Positions 1-19,847 of a stretch of 64,000 nucleotides of DNA are shown here, piece after piece. The position numbers and the translations under genes were made by a program. Location of the stretch: contig CAVNZM010000014.1 in assembly GCA_963693365.1 (NCBI GenBank), positions 5,332,001 to 5,396,000 on the forward strand. The letters are read 5' to 3'. Below the pieces are notes generated by a model. The model was given only the letters and a program-made list of their open reading frames with translations, did no database searches and had not been told where the DNA came from. This DNA is from Amoebidium appalachense (lineage: Eukaryota > Ichthyosporea). The number at the start of each line of letters is the position of its first letter. The first letter of the stretch is position 1.

Positions 1-366
1 ATGGAGGACGCAACCCCGTGTGTGGGTGTGTGGGTGATGGGGGGAGGGGGGGAGGGGGGGGGGGGAGAGGGGGGGGGGGGGGGGGGGGGGGATTGTGCAG
101 TATTGATTGCTGGAGCGCTGTTGCAATCCCCTACACAACTGGAGAACAATAATTGGCGCTCACTGCAAATACCCCGGGAAAAGGGGGCAGGGGAGAAAGG
201 TACACACCATGGACAAACTGGGTGATGCAGTGTCATAGGGAGGCACCAGAAGCTGTGCAGCAAACCACCAAGAACGCAAAATCGCGCCTGGAAGCGCAAA
301 ACCAAAAAACGCACGGTCACCCAAAACAGCACCACCCAGTGTTGGCGAGGGCTGCAATACACACAC

Positions 367-641
367 CTTCACCAAGCGCATGACGTAGTCCGGGTGATAG
401 TTGAAGAAAAACATTGCACAAGCGACGAGCTTTGACAGGTGCTCCACAACCGCAGCGCAGGTATCAGCCAAGTCCGGGTCTCCACATACGTCTGGGTGCC
501 ACGCCAGGGACAAAACATGGTTAATGGCCGAGGCAGTGAGTGTGGATGTTCATGACGTAGATAGGCGGAAGCACCAGCTTGCCCGGGTTGTTGCCGAGAG
601 GCTTATCTTCCCACTCTAACCGGAATGCCAACCCTGATGAC
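367..641 (-). pseudogene. Damaged coding exon, possible continuation of the gene at 1546-5371
   Basis: The minus strand shows a C-rich tract ending in CAG, a 3' splice site, just above 641. An open frame follows that includes LEWEDKPLGNNPGKL and PPIYVMNIHTH, then stops at a TAA near 523-521. From about position 537 the next frame over is strongly protein-like (NHVLSLAWHPDVCGDPDLAD, then HLSKLVACAMFFFNYHPDYV) and runs to a GTGTGT donor at 366-365. Removing one base near 540 would join the two halves, so I see either a frameshifted pseudo-exon or a base-calling error. The entry phase (one leading base) matches what the fourth exon of the upstream gene would leave if its TGA were not a terminator. 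The helical, hydrophobic character resembles ARM/HEAT-type repeats, but no family is recognised. The rest of 1-366 is a G-run (about 41-91) and no exon I can support. Confidence 0.4.
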
Positions 642-713
642 CTGGGAGGGGGGAGGGGGGCCCAGGGAGGGGGGGGGGGGGGAGGGAGGGAGGGACTGGC
701 AGTGGGGAGGGAA

Positions 714-763
<50 letters not shown>

Positions 764-1482
764 GTAAGGTATTGCATGCACTCATAAAATGCGAAACACA
801 CTTCAAAAAAATGAACATGTAGATTGAGCTCTATCCGCTTTAACAATTAAAAAAGAAAAGAAAAAAAATCATGAGTGATTTAAGTTTCAGAACCTCTCAC
901 GGTATTTGCGTTGGCTAGTATCCCATCTCAAATTGATGTTTTAGTCAACATCGTAACAGTCCATATCCCATTTATCGCAGAACACAAGCTCAGCGCCAAT
1001 TGGCTCAACTTAAACAGATGTTTGAGGTTGACAGTAGCGACACACGGAGGAGGGATTAGAGGAATATCGAGAATGAGGCATCGAAAAACACCAGTTTCCG
1101 TCTATCTAATTGATTGGTATCAAACCCTGCAGCTGGTGTCGATCAATAACATCGCTACATTCCGGTGCGTCTTTGGTTTCTGTTTGAATGAAGCGTCTCT
1201 TTCCACCTTATAATGTACAGCACACCCATATATGTCACTCAAACACAACTCCAGGCCTGCAGGAGCACAATTACCCGACTGCCATTGCATGTGTGTTTCA
1301 AATCATGCCATGCCAGCAGGAGTACTCCAAATCCTAGCCATGTAAGAGCCTCAAGACTGGCAGGGTGCAAATTTGAGGACACATATTCCAGCACAGGGCT
1401 GTTGGCATTTAGATGTCTTTAAAAGAGAGATGGAAAATGAGGCGACGGGGGAGGGGGGCAGGTGAGGGGAGGGGGGGGGGGA

Positions 1483-1516
<34 letters not shown>

Positions 1517-1545
1517 GGATGATGGCATGATGATAGTGCTCACCC
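642..1545. other. Gap with G-runs
   Basis: Two long interrupted G-tracts (about 649-762 and 1449-1516) flank ordinary sequence of mixed composition. I see no exon with matching splice sites between them on either strand. Confidence 0.6.
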
Positions 1546-2772
1546 TCAAATGGAGTTCATGAAGCCAATGTCCTTGTGGTGAGCGATTGGCCAGTCAGCC
1601 AGCATGCGTGAAACAAAATACAACCCCCTGCTGTTGTAAAGACGGGCTGCGAAGTCTGAATGTGACGTGACGCAGAAAAACGCAGCGACCGAAACGAACC
1701 CGGACATGTTTTTGGATGCTCTCGTGTGTCGTCAGTGTTGGTGGTGCGGCGTCTCGCTGTTAACTCACCCTCGGCAGACTTCAACATGTAGCCAAAAAAA
1801 TCGTCCGACACAGTGTCAAACATGCGATGCGGGTGGTCTCTGTACAGATATCCCATGGTTGTAGCGATTATTCTGGCACCCAAAAGCTGGCTCGCGTGTG
1901 CTGAGGACCTGTACATGTCAAACAACTTGGTGCCACCCATGGAGTGAAACAAGTCGATCAATGCGCCATCATCATCTTTTGTATGGCAAGACATCGTGAA
2001 GAGGAGGTGGGCTCCGGCAGCGTGTGGGCAGCCCGACGGGCATGTGCCTAGGCCTGTAACGGAGAACCGTTCGTCGCCACAATTGCACTGGCACGTTCCG
2101 GCCAAGCGGTCCGAAGTGAGTGCTGCGGCGGCCAAATGCATCATCAATGCCCTGTTGGTGACCAGGGGCTGCCCAAGCGTGTTTGTGAAGAATGCCACGC
2201 AATCCCATGCTCGAACTAGCATGCACAATCCTACGTCCGCATCCAGAGTTTCCGCCTCATTTCCGTTGACAATTTGCTGAGACCGCCGCCATGAGAGAAA
2301 ACCATCTGTTCGCTCCTCCGCCTCCTTCCGAATGACGGGGAAAATCGCCTGCATGCGCGTGCCATCGCAGGCCTCAATGTGAAGCCTATCGCTCCCAATT
2401 GTAACCGAAAGAACGTTGACGACTATCCCGAATATGTATGGGAAAAACTCAGGTGGGTATGTAGCTGTAGTCTTACCTCGGATTGTACTGATAAGCATTT
2501 CAACCAATCCACCCTGCAAACACGGATGCATGCTTATTAGGTCGGCAAAATACCTAAAATCTGCACACGCACACTGAAAAGAAACGAGAAGGTGTTATGA
2601 AGGGCGGATATAGTGTTTGCGAAATCTCTTGAGTGGTATCTATTGTAGAAATGCTGGCTGGAGTTCATAGCTGTTTCTGGTAGTAAAAGTACTATTTGTT
2701 GAAGGTGTGGGAGGAGATAAGGTGAGGGCAGTGAATCTACATACCCACTTGAGTTTTGGTGGTGGTGGTGGT

Positions 2773-2806
<34 letters not shown>

Positions 2807-2898
2807 TGGGGGGTGTGTATGCATGTGCGTCTGTATGTGTGTTTGTGTGTGTGTTTGTATGTGTGTGTGCGCGCGCGCGAGTGTGTGTACGCCACGGT

Positions 2899-2993
<95 letters not shown>

Positions 2994-4363
2994 CGTGTGG
3001 GTGCGAACACACAGTTGTCCTGGCCTGTTCGCGTGCATATTTCGGATATGTGTGTTCGTGTGTGTGCATGTGTGGTGTGAGCCCGTGAGTCTCTCTTTCT
3101 CTCCCTCCCTCCCTCCCTCCCTCCCTCCCTCCCTCTCTCTCTCCACCCCCCTCTCTCTCTCACTCTCTCTCTCTCTCTCTCTCCCTGTGTGTGTGTGTGT
3201 GTGTGTGGGTGTGTGTGTGCAAACTCTTATGTACGTCCTTATTATGTATGCATGCGCCACACAAGCCTATTCCTATGCATGTGCGTCTGTGTGTGTGTGT
3301 ACACGTGTGTGTGTGTGTGTGTGTGTGTGTGGTGCACATGTGTAATTGCGCGTGTGTGCACGTGTGTGCGTGTGTGTGCGTGTGTATGAGCATGCACGGG
3401 TATTTCTGTGTTGTGTGCCACTGGGTAGCTGGGTGGTAAGCGGATGTGTTTGTGTGTGTGTGGGCATCGAGCTAGACTTGACAACGGGTGAGAGAAAATG
3501 GGTTTGGGGAGTAAGAGGTAAAAGAACACTTAGGAGCGGGACGTGTGCGGGGAGGGAGGGAGGGGGGGGGGGGGGGGGGGGGGAGGGTAAAAATCAGTAT
3601 GAACCTGCTTCAAGTGGCCTCGTCTCTCATGTCCCGAAACAGAATACAGTTCCTGCAACACGACCATGGTCTGATCCAGGTCCGGTGTCTGCTGGTTGGA
3701 TGCGGAAACAGCATGTGCAACCAGCGCTTTGCATGCCTGAGGGTAAGTAGGGTGTAAGTGCTTGCAGAATGCAAAGTTTAGAGGATAAATTTATTACGTG
3801 ACTATAGAACATTTTGAATCTGTACGATGAACAATCTTGCCTTGAAAGGAAAGTTCGACGTTCCATTATGGCAGTGCGACTATTTAACTCTGCAGTTGAT
3901 GTGATGTGTTACCGAATTCTTGAATCAATTTAAAGCGGGCTATGAGGCTAACGTAAACAGAAGAAATGACTGTTGATAAATGTGATTTCAATAAAGACCC
4001 TGTGAAAAGTCCACAGACTGAGAAGCCAGAAAGTCAATATCATATTTGCCACTGAAGGCACCGTGACATTTTGATAGTAACATACAACTTGAACGATATG
4101 CATGGAGTATCAATTGCTTGTAGTTGACTTCAGAGCGTTTCAACACATTCTGAATCATGTCCTGTTGTTTTGAGAAAAACGTGTACTGTATGCAAATGCC
4201 CAAACACGGATCCTCGTTTCCATGTATGCATATGCGTGCACGACTTTGCGAGGGGAGGGGCATGGGTAAGCGGGAGGGACAGAGTGAAGAAGGCAAGGGG
4301 AGGGGGCGTATACAAAGGTGTGTATAGTTCCGTCCCCCCCTTCACCCTCTATATATCATGATA

Positions 4364-4402
<39 letters not shown>

Positions 4403-5371
4403 TATGTGATATATATCATGATGTATATATATATGATATCATATGATATATATATTTAAGTATATGATATATATATATCAGTATATATATATATATGTCT
4501 TTCAGATTGTTTTTCGTGAGCGGCTGCTGGTGGGTGTTTCTAGAGAGAGGGAGGGGAGGGGGGGGGGGGGGGGGAGGGGGGGGGGGGAAGGGGGGTCAGC
4601 AAAAAGGAAAGGGAAGTAAAAACGAAAGAAAAAAGAGAAGAGAGACAACCTGAGCGGGGCGCGACTGTTGGCCACCACATTCTACAAATCCTTTAGCAAC
4701 AATTATTTTTTTTAACGAGAGAAACGTGACACCTGGCACACTAGGGGTATAATGAAAGCGAACAGAAGAAAATAAGATGGTGGTAGCTCATTTTGTGTGT
4801 GTACGGTGTGTGTGTTCAGGAGGAAAGGGGAGGAGGGGAAGGGGTGAGAAAGAGGAACATGGGGCAAAAATGGAATGGGAGAAGAGTGGAAAAGGGAAGG
4901 AAATGGGCAAAAGAGGGTGAGCGGAGTAAGGGGAAAGGGAGAAGACTACGACGGGATAGGGAGATGGGGGGGGGGGGGGGGGGGGGGAGGGGGAGGGGGG
5001 AGAATGAGGACCTCTTCATGGTGTGCGTCACACAACTCTTCGATGACCCAATCATAACGATCGTCTGGGTCTTTTCCAGGACGGACAGAACCATCGATTT
5101 TCACGCATTCCACCAAGCGACATACGGTGCAGTTGGCATGGGCGGGAGGGCGCTTAGAGGAAGGTGCTTGCGCCTCTTCTATAAGAAACGGAGCAAGTGC
5201 TGGCCCTAGATTTTGTAGGTGCCAGCACTGATGTGAAGACATGGTTTGACAGTTAACAGAAAGTGACCGTTGAAGTGTTACTGTTCTCGAAGTGAACCCG
5301 TCATCGAATACACCAACAGTCGACTCGCAAACACAAATGCAACACCCGGCAGTTAGTAACGCCGTCATCAT
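1546..5371 (-). CDS. Unrecognised four-exon protein, about 445 aa
   Basis: Exons on the minus strand are 5371-5012, 3736-3605, 2513-1769 and 1646-1546. All joins keep phase (0, 0, 1) and all introns are GT-AG; the final TGA is at 1548-1546. The start is the first ATG of an ATGATG pair, about 80 bp from an inverted CCAAT box. The N-terminus is short, hydrophobic and Cys-rich (MMTALLTAGCCICVC). A C-x2-C followed by two more Cys in exons 1-2 (CTVC near residue 81, later ELCDAHHEEAC) loosely recalls a saposin-like spacing, but this is weak. The large third exon is rich in helical hydrophobic segments such as SMGGTKLFDMYRSSAHASQL, the style of ARM/HEAT repeats. I do not recognise the family. A perfect-looking GAG|GTAAGA occurs inside exon 3 near 2477, so minor alternative splicing is possible. 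The fourth exon is followed two bases after the stop by a good GTGAGC donor, which raises the question of whether the gene really ends here. Confidence 0.6.
2762..3390. repeat. G-run, (GT)n and (CT)n cluster
   Basis: A G-run (about 2772-2805) is followed by GT-rich sequence with an uninterrupted (GT)n at about 2901-2990, a CCCT/CT block at about 3095-3182 and more GT to 3390. It fills the intron between exons 2 and 3 of the minus-strand gene, so the sense transcript carries C and CA runs. Confidence 0.9.
4345..4500. repeat. AT dinucleotide block with palindromes
   Basis: Imperfect (AT)n, interrupted by the palindromic words ATCATGAT and ATATGATATCATAT. It lies in the first intron of the minus-strand gene and could form cruciforms. 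Confidence 0.9.
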
Positions 5372-5520
5372 GTGGGTTTATGCACTTTGTATTGCTGCGG
5401 ACATCGTCAGGGGCCCAGCCCCACTTGACGGCCTACTGCGTTTTCCAGCGCAGCCAATCAAATACAGCTAGTGACTTGTGTACACTGTATGTATGCAATA
5501 AAACAACCCTAGTATAGATT
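5372..5520. promoter_or_regulatory. Candidate divergent promoter with CCAAT box
   Basis: CCAAT lies at 5454-5458, about 80 bp from the ATG of the minus-strand gene and about 65 bp from a plus-strand ATG at 5521. The interval is free of microsatellites, unlike its surroundings. The role is inferred from position and motif only. Confidence 0.35.
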
Positions 5521-5589
5521 ATGGATAAGCAGATATCGCCATCATCGGTCAACCAGAATTTTGGCGGGACATTATTACCCGGCGCCCAG
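5521..5589 (+). CDS. Possible first exon of a plus-strand gene
   Basis: ATG at 5521 opens 23 codons (MDKQISPSSVNQNFGGTLLP...) ending exactly at a CAG|GTGAAT donor. It sits on the far side of the CCAAT box from the minus-strand gene. I could not find a convincing downstream exon in the GT-rich sequence that follows, so this may be chance. Confidence 0.2.
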
Positions 5590-5647
5590 GTGAATGCCGT
5601 GTCTGTTTTTGTACGTGTGTGTGTAATTATTTTTTGGGGCGCGCGCC

Positions 5648-5737
<90 letters not shown>

Positions 5738-6179
5738 TGGTGTGTCACGGTGTGGCGTGCGTACATGTGCACGATGTTCGTTTCGGAGTAGTAGTGGCAT
5801 AATAATCCGAGTTGTACGAGATGAAAACGGTGTGGTATCGCGTTGGAGCTTTTGAAAGAAGAGAGCTGGATGCTACTAGATCTAGATTTTTTTTTACTGA
5901 GAGTATAATCATGATCATGGCATCGGACTGCCCAAGTGGGAGGAGTATTGGTGAAGGGGGGGGGGGGGGGGGGGGGGGGACACGGGCACAGCCCGTCGTC
6001 GAGAAGAAGCCAAACTCCTCACGGTGTGTGTGTGTGTGTGTGTACGTGGGTGTGTGTGCATGTGTGTGTGTGTGTTTACATGTGTACGTGAGTGTAAGTC
6101 ACTGTGCGTGTGTGTGTGATGTGCGCGTGTGTGTACGTGTGTACACGTGTCTGTGTGTACGTGTACGTGTGTGCGTGTG

Positions 6180-6219
<40 letters not shown>

Positions 6220-6285
6220 GGTGTCACGGTGTGTGTGTGTGTGCACGTGTGTATTTGTGTGTATGTGTGTCTATATTACGGTGTG

Positions 6286-6346
<61 letters not shown>

Positions 6347-7635
6347 ACAGTGTGCACAGTGTGTGCAGTGTGTGTACATGTGTTTGTATGTGATTTAAAC
6401 ACGTGCACTGCATGACGTGCCCCCTAATCAGTGAAATCTGTCACTACGAGGATCTATTACAGCATATTGGCTTTAATTCAACTTGAATAATCGTGACACT
6501 CCATTATGTACCACGATTTCTTTAACATCAGTAATCAGATCTAGAAAAGGCAAGTTCAAGTATTAACAGGATGAATTTACATGCGTAATTATAATTATAA
6601 GCCTTTAACCTCACTCACCAAAGACGAAATTACATGCGCCGGTTCATGAATTCCTGGGGTACAGTTATGTATACATACCGTCTGAGAGATAATGTGAACG
6701 AACAAAATAAACAACCACCTGACATGCAGTTGTTTACTGCCTCAGATAACTTATCTATATTTTATCCATATATGACATACTATCGATACTATCATGTATA
6801 CTTTTATATACAAATACATATTATATCCACCTAAACTAACCTAAAAATTGCGATAAGTGTTGCGCAATAACAGAGAGCCACCTGGTTCACGTATCAAAAG
6901 TCGAACACTATGCCCCAAGCATTTCATGTAAACACCAATAATCAGCCAGTCAACCATTTTGAACTACTCTTTTCCATGATTGCTACAACAACCTTGAACC
7001 ATCCACCGGTTTCTGCATGGGACGTGCAAGGTGTCAGGAAAATTGTGTGAGAAAACGAAACGAAGACGAAAAACGTAACTGCATGGGACGTGCAAGGTGT
7101 CAGGAAAATTGTGTGAGAAAACGAAACGAAGACGAAAAACGTAATCATATTACCAATACTACTAGTAACAAATAAAACAATTGACATACTTAACAGCAGC
7201 AACAACTACCAGAACAACAACAACAAACTGGAATGAAAATAATCCAGTGAATCTGTGTGCGCGGGCACATACATACACCCTGCTCGCAAACATACACACA
7301 TCCACACATATAGACGTGTATGCACACTCGAAACGTATGTGAGCATGACCCCCCCCCCCCCCCCCCCCCCCCCCCTCCCCCCCTCCCCCCCCCCCCCCCC
7401 CTCCCCCCCGCTCTCCCCCTCCCCCCTCCCACGGCACACACAGCCCAATTCCTGCATGTTCATCCACCCACGCACCCACCTGCCGGTCGGAACACCCAGA
7501 CACCGTGAAACACGCGCGCACACGTGCAAAACACACACACACACACCTGCGGGCGCGCGGCGCGCGCACACACGCACACACACCCACACGCACACGCACA
7601 CGCACACGCACACGCACACCCACCCACACCCACAC

Positions 7636-7674
<39 letters not shown>

Positions 7675-8110
7675 ACACATTGTGCATACATACACACCTG
7701 AAGGGGAGAATGGCATGCTCATGGCGTTCGCATATACCCCCTCCCTCCCCCCCCCCCCCACACACACACACACCACCACCACCATCCCCCTCCCCCCTCC
7801 CCCTCTCTCCGCACCTGGTCCCTTGTCAGTTACTCTATCTCTACTTTATCTATTTCTTGATTTCCTAAACCAACAACGAAAAATGCATGTGTCTATGTTT
7901 ATGAAACTATCCATTTGTTTGTGTAGATGGTGTTCTTGGTGGAAGTAGGGCGGAGGGAGAAGGGGAGGGGGGAGGGGGAATGGTGGTGGTGGTGGTTGGG
8001 GGGGGGGGGTGAATGCGGGACACAGCAAAATGCATCCACTCATCATGGACAGCATCATGCAGATTTTGCAAAAAAGCACAAACCAAGAGTATGCATAACA
8101 AGGGGAGGCA

Positions 8111-8144
<34 letters not shown>

Positions 8145-8148
8145 TTAC
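5590..8148. other. Intergenic gap rich in microsatellites
   Basis: Contains (GT)n at about 5650-5735, a G-run at 5957-5979, mixed GT/CT repeats at about 6018-6380, an AT-rich unique stretch (about 6420-7000), a 66-bp tandem duplication, C-runs at about 7349-7410 and CA-rich sequence to about 7680. No gene could be supported here. Confidence 0.6.
7013..7144. repeat. Two near-perfect 66-bp tandem copies
   Basis: The unit beginning CTGCATGGGACGTGCAAGG and ending GACGAAAAACGTAA occurs at 7013-7078 and again at 7079-7144 with no visible difference, so the duplication looks recent. It is intergenic. Confidence 0.95.
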
Positions 8149-16943
<8,795 letters not shown>

Positions 16944-18515
16944 TTTCAAAAATGCTTGACTGATAAAACATCCAACAATTGATTGACATAGCCTCCGGCG
17001 CTGTCTAACCTCAAGATCGTGATCGGGAAACCAATATATGCTGAGGACAAGTAAAAGTCCTACATACTTGTTCTGCACAGTGTAGGAGTTCAACGCACTC
17101 GGCGACTTCTCCGTTTTGTGCAGCCGAGATCTATTCAGATCTACAATGGATCGAGATCTAACATTCGGAGCCTCCAAAGCGTGATCCGAAGCCACTAAAA
17201 CGATCCCGAAAAACACACAGCACAGAGCATTCCCCCCAAGGCCTCCTACTATCAGTACAGATTCTAGAGAGAGCATACGCCAAGCAGCGGCACCAGTCAG
17301 ATCCTGAGCAGCACGTGGGAAACCTCCGAAACTCTCACAATAATTTCAAGGCATGTCTATCGTTTCTGTATCCCAAAGCCTTTTCAGGTTCCGAATCGTG
17401 TAAAACGGAACACAAGGCTCCCCTATTTTCTGGAATATCACTGTCAGGTTCGAATTCACGTAAGACCTAACGAACGTGAGGCTTTTTTCATGAGTGTTCA
17501 AGAGACGAGCTCCACAGCCTCTTGAATGAGAAAATGGGCCAGTTTCACGTACATATTCACGTACATAATGGGCACCGGTACTTACGCGCGTGGGCACAAC
17601 ATGTATGTGTATATATGTCATAAGTACACGGGACATGATCATCGATCATGACTTCCACGGCCCACATGATGTGCGTGCCCCTATTCCGCACGGCGCACAT
17701 GATGTGCGTAGAGTCTATTCGATCATGGGCACATGCATGATCAGTCAGGCATGCACATGATGCACATGTGTACTGTTCATGTACACATGCATACTTTCTA
17801 TTTTGTGATTTCATCTTTGTGTTAATATGAATATCAGGTAAGCAAAAACTTCTTATATGTACGGAACGGAAACATGGCATGCGCAGAGGTAAGTGCCTAT
17901 CAAAACCTTTAAGTCACACACTTCTTCGAGACTGTGCGTGTTGCGCGCGCTGCACGCGCTGCGCCCGCGTCAGCGGTCAGTGTGCGGCTGTATACAGGAT
18001 CTACAAGATCAAAGTTTTGAAGATTCTCTGGCAAATCTCTCAATGATTGGCCCAGGAGATCTAGATCTAGATCCTCTGATGCTGGCGTCAGACTCATGAT
18101 CAGCGCCTGCCTGTCCGTGGCGGAGCTCCGAGCGCGGGATCCGTGCACGTGGGACCGTCACGGAGTACTACACTGAGTAGCCTACGCGCTTGCGTGCGCC
18201 GGGTGCGCGTGTGGATGTATACATGTACGTGGCGACTCAGGCTGACTCAGGCCTAGGCCTATTTGTAAAATTTTAGGCCTGTGCCGTTTGGGGGGTATGC
18301 ATGCATGGGTGACTGCTTGGGCACAATCAACTGCAACGTCACTGAGTTGCATGAAGACTAACCTGTTTGTGTGTGTGTTTGTGCACATGTATGCATGGTG
18401 CGTGCAAGTGTACATGACGTGCGCGTGCTTGTGATGTGTATGTGAACGTTCATGCGTTATGCCACTGTCACTGTGTGACTGTTTACAGGTGTTTGTGCGT
18501 GTGTGTGTGCGTGCC
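16944..18515. other. Intergenic gap upstream of the P450 gene
   Basis: Little simple repeat here. Three AGATCT words lie within about 35 bp at 17125-17160, roughly 180-215 bp upstream of the P450 start codon, and two more overlap at about 18058-18069. The stretch 17640-17800 is rich in ACATGATGTGCG-like words. I see no gene with supported splice sites. Confidence 0.5.
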
Positions 18516-18660
18516 AAAGGCTTCAGACCCGTAAGGCGTGCCCCCGCCAGGGGGCACGCAGAACCAAGAATTGGCTAGTATATACATAAAGGCTTCAGAC
18601 CCGTAAGGCGTGCCCCCGCCAGGGGGCACGCAGAACCAAGAATTGGCTAGTATATACATA
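18516..18660. repeat. Two 72-bp tandem copies, each with a perfect hairpin
   Basis: The unit starting GGCTTCAGACCCGTAAGGCG recurs at a 72-bp offset (18519 and 18591). Each copy carries the inverted repeat GCGTGCCCCC / GGGGGCACGC around a four-base loop (GCCA), followed by AGAACCAAGAATTGGCTAGT and TATATACATA. Copies look identical. It lies downstream of RPS6 and upstream of the P450 gene. Confidence 0.95.
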
Positions 18661-18774
18661 GGAGGCCTTGATTCCCCCACCGGCCCACCGTATTCCCTCC
18701 TCCCACCACCACCCAAAGTAAGTACAATAGCAGGCAAACCTGCACGCCCTCCCCAACTGTTCTCATGCTCCCCC

Positions 18775-18808
<34 letters not shown>

Positions 18809-19011
18809 CCCACAACACACATTTATCTCTCCCTCCCTCTGTCGAGCTCCCAGTGCATGCCTACGTCAAACCCACAAAAAGTTCGGGCCATGGACGGAAT
18901 CCAACAACAGCGCACAGCGCTTTATTCAGCAACGGTCCAAAAACACCGCCACACGTTCACCACACAAACTCTTCACGGTTTTTTTTTTACGGAACAGCGA
19001 GCACAATTGCT

Positions 19012-19812
19012 TTATTTTGCAGCAGGGGTGGCGTCGCTGTGGCTGGCCGACAGGCGGCGCTTCTTCTTTGCCAGTGCGTCCTTGCGGCTCAGCTGGGCCT
19101 CGTGGTGGCGCTGGGCAAGCAGCTTGGCATACTCGGCCTTGTCCACAACGGCCTGCTTTGCGGCGTTCTTCTTCAGTGCAAGGCGGTGGCGCTTGCGCTG
19201 GAGGGTCACGGGGGTGACCAGGCGCTGGATCTTGGGGGCCTTGGAGCCGCGCTTCTTGCCGTTCTCCCTGTCCGGCAGCTGGCGGCGGATGACGTACTTG
19301 CGCACATCGTCCTCCTTGGTCAGGTTGAACAGCTTGCGGATCTTGCTGGCACGCTTGGGGCCAAGGCTGTGTGGTGATTTTTATGGGTTAGGAACTTGAA
19401 CACGTGTCTTGGGTGTTGTGTTTAGAAAGGGCGTCGTAGAATTTGAAGACTGTGCGAGTTGGTCAGGAGATAGCACTCATGTGAAAAGGGAAACACGAAA
19501 ATAAAAATAAATCGCGTGTGCATGTATGTCAGCAGATCGCAAGCACAAACAGTTGGAGATCAGAACTGCCATAATGCAGAACGTGTAGCAGAGGTGGCAG
19601 AGAGAGGAAAGATAATGCAGTCATGGAGAAAATTTGTAAAAACAGGTGTGCTGCCACAGGTGGTGGAGCTAAACAGTGTGGTGGCCTACAAACGAAGCAC
19701 TTGGGGAGAAGAGTATGCATTAGACCACTGTTCACGAAGGGCTCAAGCATGCTCACAACAAACACTGGCCGTACTTTCCACTCCCCCCCAAACACACACA
19801 CACACACAAAAG

Positions 19813-19847
<35 letters not shown>

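Noticed and set aside
1546-1548. UGA reassigned to tryptophan
   Set aside because: No in-frame TGA occurs in the other five well-supported genes (about 2000 codons), and they encode Trp as TGG. The confirmed stops are TAA or TAG, so reassignment is not strictly excluded, but a local lesion is simpler.
2537-3393. Long frames of Thr-His, Cys-Val, Pro or Gly repeats
   Set aside because: They are translations of GT/CA and G/C tracts, open in several frames on both strands at once, with no start context or family features. The same holds at 8260, 12183, 24912, 37594, 47685, 53869, 57707 and 63000.
16944-17276. N-terminal extension of the P450 frame
   Set aside because: The frame is open above 16943 but lacks family sequence. 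The ATG at 16943 gives a normal-length membrane anchor.
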